Source: SYOC01 sp035575235 (GTDB lineage Bacteria > Desulfobacterota > Binatia > Bin18). From it: a DNA stretch of 18,480 bases. The notes under the pieces are model-generated. The model saw nothing but the letters and a program-made list of their open reading frames with translations. It did no database searches and was not told where the DNA came from. Numbering within the stretch: position 1 is the first letter of the stretch; each line of letters starts with the position of its first letter. The stretch covers positions 1 through 18,480 of the forward strand of contig DATLYA010000330.1 in the NCBI GenBank assembly GCA_035575235.1, given 5' to 3'. This document shows, piece after piece, positions 1 to 6,820 of the stretch. Both the position numbers and the translations under genes were made by a program.

Positions 1-1305
1 GGCGGTAACCGTACCCGCCACAGGCTCACGCACCCCGGAAGGCGCCAGCGGTCGCGAACCAGGCTGTCGCTCATATGGATCGACGAGCCCGAGCTCTTTG
101 CCCATTTCGCGCACTGCAGGCAGCACTTCCTGACCGAGCAGACGGAGGCTATTCACGGTATCTTGATGCGTCAGGTTCGGCGACGCTTCATGATGCCAGA
201 AGCCGAATATGCCTGGGCGTAACGTTTCTAGCAGGATGCGAATCTTTGGCAGGATGCTCTTTGGCGCGCCGACGATGAGCTGCAAGTTTTTTTGTCGGGC
301 TTTGTAGTCTTCGCCGTAGATGCGTTTTTTGGCCGCTTCAATCTCTGCGTCCATGCCTACGGCGGAATTAAAGAAGCGGAAGGCTTGTTCGCCAGTGTTA
401 GGATCAGTGAACTGGCGAGCGAGACGTTGGGTCGCTGCTTTGGAGTTGTATCCAGGCGGAAACATCCACTCGGCGCGGCCAAACGTGCTGCCGCCATAGA
501 GAAAAGACTTGCCAAGTTCTTGCGCTTTCTCCTCAGTCTCGGCCACGCAGACCTGTTGAAGATAGCCAAAGTTTTCTGGTCCGGCCTGATACCCCTCTTG
601 TGCGGCGACATCAGCGTAGAGATTCCACATTTCTACCGTCGGCTCCAGAAACGTCGCAAGGGCGACGAACGGGTACCGGTGCTTCGCGCACCACACCAGT
701 GTATCGGGACTAACAATGCCTGGAATCCAGATCGGTGGATGCGGCTTCTGAATCGGCAGCGCCCAGGGGTTGACGTACCGGTAGTGGAAATGTTTCCCCT
801 CGTAACGGAACGGGCCAGGCCTGGTCCACGCCTGAATAATAATATCATGCGCTTCGTTAAAGAGTTCACGGTTGAAGGCGGGGTTGGCGTTATTCGAGAG
901 TTGCTCGGTGCCGGCGCCGCGTACGAAGCCGGGCACCAGGCGTCCGCCAGAAATCATGTCAATTTCTGCTAGCTCTTCAGCCAATTTGAGAGGATTAGCG
1001 ACGACAGGGAGCGGGTTGCCGAGGAGAATAATTTTGACGCGTTTGGTAATGCGAGCGAGGACGGCGGCTTCGATGTTGATCGACGCGCCCATGCAGAACG
1101 GAGTGCCGTGGTGCTCATTGAGCATGACGCCGTCAAATCCGACCTCTTCGGCGTATTGTTTCTCGTCAAAATACCGGTTATACATCTGCCCGCCTTTGAC
1201 TGGGTCAAATAAACGGTTTGGTAAGCCCCATGAGCCGCCGTTGCGGATGATTTCTTCTTCCGGCACGTAGGGGTATGGTCGCTCGGTGAAATACATGATG
1301 TGCAT
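1..1305 (-). CDS. Luciferase-like (LLM class) flavin-dependent monooxygenase, C-terminal end cut by window edge
   Basis: I translated this frame by hand from the minus strand. It opens with ATG at 1305 (MHIMYFTERPYPYVP) and stays open for 435 codons to the left edge without a stop. It shows the Bac_luciferase pattern: an early YAEEVGFDGVMLNEHHGTPF segment, then NPLKLAEELAEIDMISGGR, followed by GFVRGAG. These are typical of bacterial luciferase-like oxidoreductases, which use reduced FMN or F420 to oxygenate or oxidise small organic substrates in the cytoplasm. A GGGAGGG ribosome-binding site lies just upstream. The gene follows the NTF2-like gene by 54 bases on the same strand, so the two probably form an operon. 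About 435 residues are visible, already near full length for the family, so little is likely missing. The substrate cannot be read from the sequence. Confidence 0.9.
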   Translation of the reverse strand, partial: MHIMYFTERPYPYVPEEEIIRNGGSWGLPNRLFDPVKGGQMYNRYFDEKQYAEEVGFDGVMLNEHHGTPFCMGASINIEAAVLARITKRVKIILLGNPLPVVANPLKLAEELAEIDMISGGRLVPGFVRGAGTEQLSNNANPAFNRELFNEAHDIIIQAWTRPGPFRYEGKHFHYRYVNPWALPIQKPHPPIWIPGIVSPDTLVWCAKHRYPFVALATFLEPTVEMWNLYADVAAQEGYQAGPENFGYLQQVCVAETEEKAQELGKSFLYGGSTFGRAEWMFPPGYNSKAATQRLARQFTDPNTGEQAFRFFNSAVGMDAEIEAAKKRIYGEDYKARQKNLQLIVGAPKSILPKIRILLETLRPGIFGFWHHEASPNLTHQDTVNSLRLLGQEVLPAVREMGKELGLVDPYERQPGSRPLAPSGVREPVAGTVTA

Positions 1306-1359
1306 GCGCGTTTCCCTCCCTTGTTGTTCTCGTTTCCTGGCGTGAGCGGTGCGGCTGCC

Positions 1360-1746
1360 TCAGGCGTGCGGCAGCGGCGAGAAGTGCGCGCTCACAATCT
1401 TCCATTGTCCGCTTTGTTTGACAAATACAAGCGTTGTGCGTCCGTGAATGGTTTGCACTTTGCCGTCTTTTGTCACACCGGTGAAGGTGTCGTAGGCGTT
1501 GACGATCCCGGTGTTATCGTTGAACACGCGACACGACGGTTGGCGAAAGCCGAAATTCATCGAAGCCATGCCCTCCACCGCGCCGGCCAGAAACGTAGCG
1601 AACTGCTCCTTATTATCGAAGCGGTACGGCACGTGATCAAAGACTTCCAGATCATCGGACAGCATATTCAACGCAGCCTTGAGGTCCTTTTTGTTAAAGG
1701 CGTCGACGAACTGCTGCGCTAAAGTCTGAAGTTCCTGTGCACTCAT
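1360..1746 (-). CDS. NTF2-like / SnoaL-like small protein
   Basis: This 128-residue protein begins MSAQELQTLAQQFVDAFNKKDL and ends with FVKQSGQWKIVSAHFSPL. The opening helix with AFNKKDLKAALNMLSDDLEVFDH and the final strand with W-K-I-V-S-A-H are the standard outline of the SnoaL/DUF4440 branch of the NTF2 fold. That cone-shaped fold hosts small-molecule isomerases, cyclases, hydrolases and many proteins of unknown function. A clear AAGGAGG ribosome-binding site precedes the ATG at 1746. It sits directly upstream of the luciferase-like monooxygenase on the same strand, so it may act on the substrate or product of that enzyme. That is inference; no catalytic residues are assigned. Confidence 0.85.
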   Translation of the reverse strand: MSAQELQTLAQQFVDAFNKKDLKAALNMLSDDLEVFDHVPYRFDNKEQFATFLAGAVEGMASMNFGFRQPSCRVFNDNTGIVNAYDTFTGVTKDGKVQTIHGRTTLVFVKQSGQWKIVSAHFSPLPHA

Positions 1747-1863
1747 GATGCCCTCCTTATTTGAATGACTTCTCCATAGCAGCTTTACACCAGCGACCCA
1801 TGTTTGGGCAACCCTTCAGGTGTTTTCCTTGCCCTGGCGAGCACGATGGAGTAAAGAAGCAGC

Positions 1864-4800
1864 ATGCGCTGTGCGAGTTGCGGGTTTGAGAATCAGCCGG
1901 AGTCCCAATTCTGTGAAGAATGCGGCGCCAAACTCGTGCGCGCGTGTCCGAGCTGTGGCCGTGAGGTGCGACCGAGCGCGAAGTTCTGCCCTGGATGCGG
2001 CGCGGCTCTCACAGGCAAGGCAAAAATCAAAAGGCAAAAATCAAAAGGCAAAAATTCTTCCCCGCAACCTCAGCACCCCATTTCCTACACGCCGCTGTAT
2101 CTCGCTGAGCGTATTCGCGCGGAGCAGAGTGCGCTGGAAGCCCGCAGCGCGACGGATGGCGAGCGCAAAACTATCACCGCGCTGTTTGCCGATCTGAAAG
2201 GCTCCACGGCGCTGATCGAAGGACTCGACCCTGAAGAGGCCCGCGCCATCATTGATCCGGCGTTGCAACTGATGATGGACGCCGTGCACCGCTATGAGGG
2301 CTATGTGGCGCAAGCATTAGGCGATGGCATCTTTGCCTTGTTTGGCGCGCCGATTGCCCATGAGGATCATCCGCGGCGGGCGCTGTACGCCGCGCTGCGC
2401 ATGCAGGAGGAGATGCGGCGGTATAGCGATACGTTGCGCCAGAAGGGCTCTCCTCCATTGCTGATGCGGATCGGCGTGAATACAGGCGAAGTGGTGGTGC
2501 GCTCCATTCGCAAAGACGATCTGCATACCGACTATATTCCGGTGGGTCACTCCACGAACTTAGCGGCGCGGATGGAGCAACTGGCCAATCCTGGATCGAT
2601 TCTGGTCACTGCACACACCCACAAGCTGACGGCAGGCTATTTTGAATTCAAGGCGTTGGGGAAGACTCAGATCAAAGGTGTCGAGGAGCCATTGCCTATC
2701 TATGAAGTCCTGGGGGCCGGGCCGCTGCGCACCAAATTGCAGGTCGCTGCTCGGCGGGGACTCACCCGTTTTGTGGGACGGCAGAGCGAAATGGAGCAGT
2801 TGCGGCGAGCACTCGACCAAGCCAAGGCGGGCCATGGACAAATCGCCGGCGTCATGGGCGAGCCGGGGCTGGGCAAGTCACGGCTGTTCTACGAATTCCA
2901 ACTCGCCTCCCAGCATGGGTGTCTGGTGCTGGAAGCGTACTCGGTCTCGCATGGCAAAGCGTCACCGTATCTGCCGGTGATCGAGCTGCTCAAGAGCTAC
3001 TTTCAGATTCAGCTTCAGGATGATGAACGGACGCGGCGGGAGAAGGTGATGGGGCGGGTGCTGGCGCTCGACCGGAGCCTGGAAGAGACCTTGCCGTATC
3101 TCTTCTCCTTGGTAGGGGTAGAAGATCCGCAGACCAGTCTGCAACAGATGGACCCACATGTGCGCCGCCGGCGCACCTTCGACGCTCTGAAGAAGCTTTT
3201 GTTGCGCGAGAGTCTCAAACAGCCGTTGATCTTAGTCTTCGAGGACTTGCACTGGATCGACACCGAGACGCAAGGATTGCTCGATGTCCTGCGTGAGAGT
3301 GTGGCCAGCGCGCGCATTCTGCTCTTGGTGAACTATCGGCCCGAGTACCGGCATGAATGGGGGCAGAAGACATATTACACGCAGCTCCGCTTGGCGCCGT
3401 TTGGCAAAGCTGAGGCAGAGGAGTTTCTTGACGCACTGCTGAGCGAGCACAGGTCCCCTCTCCCTCGAAGGGAGAGGGACAGGGAGAGGGTGAATGATAG
3501 CGGCCTCCACGCTCTCAAACAGCTCATCCTCGACAAGACCGAAGGAACGCCGTTTTTCATGGAAGAAGTGGTGCAGGAGTTACGCGAGCGAGGGGTCTTG
3601 TCTGATAGAGAGACAACCGGCCGGTCGCCCCTACCGACCGAGCTGCACATCCCAACCACCGTGCAAGGGGTGTTGGCGGCGCGCATTGACCGGCTCGCTC
3701 CTGATGAAAAAACCCTGCTCCAGCAGCTTGCGGTGATCGGGCGCGAGTTTCCGCTCAGCCTCGTGCGCCAAGTCGTGCCTCAGGCTGAAGAAGAATTGTA
3801 TCGATTGTTGTCGTCGCTGCAGCGGAAAGAATTTCTCTACGAGCAGCCCGCGTTTCCCGAAGTGGAATACATGTTCAAGCATGCGCTGACGCAAGAAGTG
3901 GCCTACAATTCCGTCCTCCAAGAGCGACGCAAGGCATTGCACGAGCGCACCGCGCAGGCCATAGAAACGATCTACCGCGAGAACTTGAATGAACACTACA
4001 GTGACTTGGCGTATCACTACACACGCAGTGGCAATACGGAGAAAGCCGTAGAGTACCTGCATCTGGCGGGACAACAGGCGGTGCAACGTTCGGCCTATAC
4101 GGACGCGGTGAGTCACTTAGCCGCCGCCATGGGGTTGCTGAAAACCTTGCCTGATACTCCGAAACGCACTCAGCAGGAGCTGGGCTTGCAGACTACACTT
4201 GGCCCGGCTTTGATGGTTACTAGAGGCTTTGGGGCCCCGGAGGTGAAAGAAGCATACGCCCGCGCCCGCGCCCTGTGTCAGCAGGTCGGGGAGCCTCCTC
4301 AGCTCTTCTGGGTGATCGGGGGGCAGTGGCAGCTGTGTCTGGTCCAGGCGGACTACCAGACGGCGCGGTCGCTGGGCGAGCAGCTCCTGAGCATCGCTCA
4401 GCGCGAGCAAGACCCCGCTCTCTTAGTGGTAGCCCACCGAGCCCTAGGAGAATCTTTGTTATTCCTCGGAGAATTGGCCCTGGCTCAAACACATTTGGAA
4501 CAAGGGGTTGCCCTTTACAACCGCCAGCAGCACCATGCCTTGGGTTTCTTTGTGTCTGGGGTAGACCCGGGGGTGATGTGCCTGAGCTTTGCGGCGCACA
4601 CCTTGTGGCATCTAGGCTATCCGCTGCAGGCCTTAAAGCGCAGCCACGAAGCGATCCAGCTGGCCCAGGAGCTCTCTCACCCTGGCGGTGTAGCTGCTGC
4701 CCTGTTCTTTGCTGCGGAACTGCATCAGTTCCGCCGAGAACAGCAACTGACCCAAGAGCGGGCCGGGGCAGCCATTACCCTCTCGGGTGAGCAGGGGTTT

Positions 4801-5346
4801 GCGCCGTGGCTGGCGGGGAGTACGATCTATCAGGGCTGGGTGCTGACCGAGCAGGGACAGACAGAGGAAGGAATTACGCAAATACGCCAGGGCATGGCCG
4901 ACTGGCGGGCCACAGGAGCAGAAATTGGCTGTCCGCATTTTCTGATGCTTCTGGCCGAGGCGTACGGCAACGTGGGACAGGTCGAGGAGGGATTCACTGC
5001 CTTGGCCGAGACGCTGGCTCTGGTACAAAAAATGGGGGAGCACAGGTGGGAGGCGGAGCTGTATCGGATCAAGGGAACGCTTACGCTTGAGTCAAAAGTT
5101 GTAAGTCTCAAGTCCAAAGTCAAAGAAGCTGAGGCGTGTTTTCTCAAAGCGATTACCATTGCGCAACGACAGCAGGCCAAGTCCCTCGAACTCCGCGCCA
5201 CCGTGAGTCTCGCCCGTTTGTGGCAGAAGCAAGATAAGCGCCATGAAGCACGCAGTATGTTATCGGAGATCTACCAGTGGTTCACCGAAGGGTTTGACAC
5301 CGTAGATCTCAAAGAGGCCAAAGCGCTGTTGGACGAGTTGAGCTGA
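1864..5346 (+). CDS. Zinc-ribbon, class III nucleotide cyclase, AAA/STAND ATPase and TPR-like protein (1160 aa)
   Basis: Large multidomain signalling protein. Residues 1-46 form a double zinc ribbon (Cys3, 6, 17, 20 and Cys28, 31, 42, 45). Residues about 100-285 are a class III adenylate/guanylate cyclase domain with metal-binding Asp110 (FADLKGST) and Asp154 (GDGIFALFG), and the Asn232-x3-Arg236 pair that normally stabilises the transition state, so it looks catalytically competent. An ATPase domain follows, with a P-loop GEPGLGKS at 332-339 and a Walker B LILVFEDLHW at 455-464. From about residue 680 the protein is helical and TPR-like. Family knowledge: such proteins are taken to couple sensing by the C-terminal repeats to cyclic nucleotide synthesis; substrate choice (ATP or GTP) is not settled here. 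Four stretches look like absorbed repeats: residues 52-65, about 530-544, about 585-590 and about 1076-1088. The gene converges on the dioxygenase gene with a 2-base gap and has no obvious partner. Confidence 0.93.
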   Translation: MRCASCGFENQPESQFCEECGAKLVRACPSCGREVRPSAKFCPGCGAALTGKAKIKRQKSKGKNSSPQPQHPISYTPLYLAERIRAEQSALEARSATDGERKTITALFADLKGSTALIEGLDPEEARAIIDPALQLMMDAVHRYEGYVAQALGDGIFALFGAPIAHEDHPRRALYAALRMQEEMRRYSDTLRQKGSPPLLMRIGVNTGEVVVRSIRKDDLHTDYIPVGHSTNLAARMEQLANPGSILVTAHTHKLTAGYFEFKALGKTQIKGVEEPLPIYEVLGAGPLRTKLQVAARRGLTRFVGRQSEMEQLRRALDQAKAGHGQIAGVMGEPGLGKSRLFYEFQLASQHGCLVLEAYSVSHGKASPYLPVIELLKSYFQIQLQDDERTRREKVMGRVLALDRSLEETLPYLFSLVGVEDPQTSLQQMDPHVRRRRTFDALKKLLLRESLKQPLILVFEDLHWIDTETQGLLDVLRESVASARILLLVNYRPEYRHEWGQKTYYTQLRLAPFGKAEAEEFLDALLSEHRSPLPRRERDRERVNDSGLHALKQLILDKTEGTPFFMEEVVQELRERGVLSDRETTGRSPLPTELHIPTTVQGVLAARIDRLAPDEKTLLQQLAVIGREFPLSLVRQVVPQAEEELYRLLSSLQRKEFLYEQPAFPEVEYMFKHALTQEVAYNSVLQERRKALHERTAQAIETIYRENLNEHYSDLAYHYTRSGNTEKAVEYLHLAGQQAVQRSAYTDAVSHLAAAMGLLKTLPDTPKRTQQELGLQTTLGPALMVTRGFGAPEVKEAYARARALCQQVGEPPQLFWVIGGQWQLCLVQADYQTARSLGEQLLSIAQREQDPALLVVAHRALGESLLFLGELALAQTHLEQGVALYNRQQHHALGFFVSGVDPGVMCLSFAAHTLWHLGYPLQALKRSHEAIQLAQELSHPGGVAAALFFAAELHQFRREQQLTQERAGAAITLSGEQGFAPWLAGSTIYQGWVLTEQGQTEEGITQIRQGMADWRATGAEIGCPHFLMLLAEAYGNVGQVEEGFTALAETLALVQKMGEHRWEAELYRIKGTLTLESKVVSLKSKVKEAEACFLKAITIAQRQQAKSLELRATVSLARLWQKQDKRHEARSMLSEIYQWFTEGFDTVDLKEAKALLDELS
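2017..2058 (+). repeat. Three tandem copies of a 14-base A-rich unit inside the cyclase gene
   Basis: The unit AAGGCAAAAATCAA starts at 2017 and 2031, and a third, diverging copy starts at 2045. Because 14 is not a multiple of three, each copy is read in a different frame, giving the lysine-rich stretch TGKAKIKRQKSKGKN between the zinc ribbons and the cyclase domain. The composition is far more A-rich than the flanking coding sequence. It looks like a simple-repeat expansion or insertion tolerated in a linker. Confidence 0.85.
3453..3490 (+). repeat. Palindromic repeat in frame within the ATPase region of the 1160-aa protein
   Basis: CCCTCTCCCT at 3456-3465 is followed after three bases by its exact reverse complement AGGGAGAGGG at 3469-3478, and a second AGGGAGAGGG sits at 3481-3490. 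In frame it encodes RSPLPRRERDRERVND, an Arg-rich stretch unlike its surroundings. It has the look of a dispersed palindromic repeat rather than ancestral coding sequence. Confidence 0.85.
3616..3634 (+). repeat. Partial copy of the GC-rich palindrome also found at 12146-12171
   Basis: Nineteen bases here (ACCGGCCGGTCGCCCCTAC) are identical to part of the perfect palindrome inside the 1218-residue gene. In both proteins the shared bases are read in the same frame as TGRSPL, just before an IPTT motif. Only the right arm and the centre are present here. Confidence 0.85.
5090..5125 (+). repeat. AAGTC-rich simple repeat within the TPR region of the 1160-aa protein
   Basis: Repeated AGTC/AAGTC words (AGTCAAAAGTTGTAAGTC followed by TCAAGTCCAAAGTCAAAG) encode ESKVVSLKSKVKE, about residues 1076-1088. 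The composition differs sharply from the flanking GC-rich TPR-coding sequence, and the stretch resembles the other inserted simple repeats in this gene. Confidence 0.65.
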
Positions 5347-5348
5347 CA

Positions 5349-6545
5349 CTACTCAATCAAGTGGCCCATCGTCTCGTCCCGATGTTTCTTTAAGTACGGC
5401 ATGAATGGGGTGCCGCCCGTGCCCACGTTGGTTGGGTTATCCACGCTGTGCTGGCTCTGCTGATAAATATAACGGGCGGCGTACTCTAAATGCTTGCTGC
5501 GGAACTCGGCGATCCATCGCACACACGCGTTATACCCGTCGCGCAACGCTGGTTGGTCATGATAATGGGCGATGACATAGTCGCGAACCGATGGTCCTTG
5601 CTCAAGCGCTTCAATATACGCCCGGTGTTCTTTGGGCATGTAATCGCGCATTTCCATGAGATACGGTCGCAACGGATCATGCTGATGCGTAATGCCAAGC
5701 ACCGCATCAAGAGAAGGGATAATCGAACTTTGCGCGCCGGTTTCACCACGGAATTGTTGTGGAATGCCTTTGTATGCGTCCACCCCTTCGTAGATGATGC
5801 CTTGCGGCAGGGCGGGGTGGTTTTTCCAGCCGTGAATATAGGGCCTGACCCGGTGATAATAAATGTACGGATCACACCACTCCGGCATGCGCAGCAGCGT
5901 GGCGTACGCGCGTTCTAACGTGGAGGCGATCAGCGTGAGATGTTGCTCGACCTCGGACGCCGAGTCCTCAGCGACCGCTGCCTGGAGCCTGCCAAGAGCG
6001 GCGATTGCCGGTCCCATGGTCGCTTCAATATCTACGTGGACAAGAATGAACCATTCTTCGTCCGCGCCGGCAAGAAAGTTTTGCAGGAGGACAATGTTGC
6101 CCAAAGCAACTGGACCCGCAGCGTCGAGCCGTCGCCAGTTGTGTAAGGCGTATGAGGCATAGGACAGCACAGGTGGACGACCAAGCCGTTGCGATACCGC
6201 ATACCATGGTACAGCAATGCTCGCTGGAAGACGGTCGGCGGGCGTGGGTTCGCCCCAGACATACGCATGGCCGAAGTACGAGAGCAGCAGCATCGCCCGC
6301 TCAAGTTGCTGTTGCGTGTGCAAGGCGGATACCTTGAGCAGCGGCAACTGCGCAAGATCGCGTCGCAGCGCGCCAGCGACCAGCCGTTTCGGCAGTTCGC
6401 GCGCAATGTCTTCCCACAGAGCGAAGGAAGAGGGCAGGCGGTCAAGTGGATCTTCAGCCGGAAGAAAGCCGCGCTGTGGATCGACGTGAAACCGTGCGAG
6501 ATCTAACGTGCTCTGCTGATGATCGTGCAATTGTTGTGTGCTCAT
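5349..6545 (-). CDS. Indoleamine 2,3-dioxygenase family haem protein
   Basis: Bacterial homologue of indoleamine 2,3-dioxygenase, which uses haem and O2 to open the indole ring of L-tryptophan to N-formylkynurenine, the first step of the kynurenine pathway. Numbered from the chosen start, the proximal haem-ligand histidine is His352 in FRSKHLEYAARYI (human IDO1 His346). The active-site stretch DPYIYYHRVRPYIHGW aligns with the human one, keeping the arginine (Arg234, human Arg231) while the human Phe226-Phe227 pair is Tyr-Tyr here. Further family signatures are FRGETGAQSSIIPSLDAVLGI and GTGGTPFMPYLKKHRDET. I chose ATG 6545 (MSTQQLHD) because the family homology begins soon after. The frame is open up to ATG 6611, and neither start has a well-placed ribosome-binding site. 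No other kynurenine gene is visible, so the tryptophan substrate is a family-based assumption. Confidence 0.9.
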   Translation of the reverse strand: MSTQQLHDHQQSTLDLARFHVDPQRGFLPAEDPLDRLPSSFALWEDIARELPKRLVAGALRRDLAQLPLLKVSALHTQQQLERAMLLLSYFGHAYVWGEPTPADRLPASIAVPWYAVSQRLGRPPVLSYASYALHNWRRLDAAGPVALGNIVLLQNFLAGADEEWFILVHVDIEATMGPAIAALGRLQAAVAEDSASEVEQHLTLIASTLERAYATLLRMPEWCDPYIYYHRVRPYIHGWKNHPALPQGIIYEGVDAYKGIPQQFRGETGAQSSIIPSLDAVLGITHQHDPLRPYLMEMRDYMPKEHRAYIEALEQGPSVRDYVIAHYHDQPALRDGYNACVRWIAEFRSKHLEYAARYIYQQSQHSVDNPTNVGTGGTPFMPYLKKHRDETMGHLIE

Positions 6546-6688
6546 ATCCTTATGATAGCGCACAATTTTCATAGAAAACCACAACGAAGGCGCGTAAAGG
6601 TAGTACCCCATTCAGGGGTTTTGAAGGGTTCCTGTCCATCACCTCGACGCACCTTTGAACGTGAAAATATTCGCTGTCTCGCTGTCTT

Positions 6689-6806
6689 GTCATTGCGAGC
6701 GCAGCGAAGCAATCTCTGGCTGAAACAAAGATTGCCTTGCTGCTTACGTTCCTCGCAATGATAGAGTCCGACCACCAGCTACTTGCGAGCGCTCCTCGCA
6801 ATGACA
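6689..6806. repeat. Dispersed intergenic inverted-repeat element
   Basis: TCATTGCGAGCGCAGCGAAG and CAATC (6690-6714) are mirrored by GATTGCC and then TTCCTCGCAATGA (6730-6761). A further CTCGCAATGAC at 6794-6804 complements the first arm, GTCATTGCGAG at 6689-6699. Arms of this ATTGCGAG...GCAATC type are widespread as noncoding dispersed repeats in many bacterial genomes (established from general experience, not checked here). It fills most of the gap between the dioxygenase gene and the truncated cyclase relative. I see no gene in 6612-6820. Confidence 0.8.
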
Positions 6807-6820
6807 ATTCTCTCAACTTT

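Noticed and set aside
292..972. Long plus-strand open frame of 226 codons
   Set aside because: It is antisense to the luciferase-like gene, whose minus-strand translation shows clear family motifs; the plus-strand product has no recognisable features.
872..1270. Plus-strand open frame of 132 codons
   Set aside because: Antisense shadow of the same monooxygenase gene, with low-complexity composition.
3631..4116. Minus-strand open frame of 161 codons inside the large cyclase gene
   Set aside because: Antisense to a well-supported ATPase/TPR coding region and without any family signature.
4275..4790. Plus-strand open frame of 171 codons in another frame of the TPR region
   Set aside because: Gly/Ala/Arg/Pro-rich product typical of an out-of-frame reading of a GC-rich gene; the TPR frame is continuous here.
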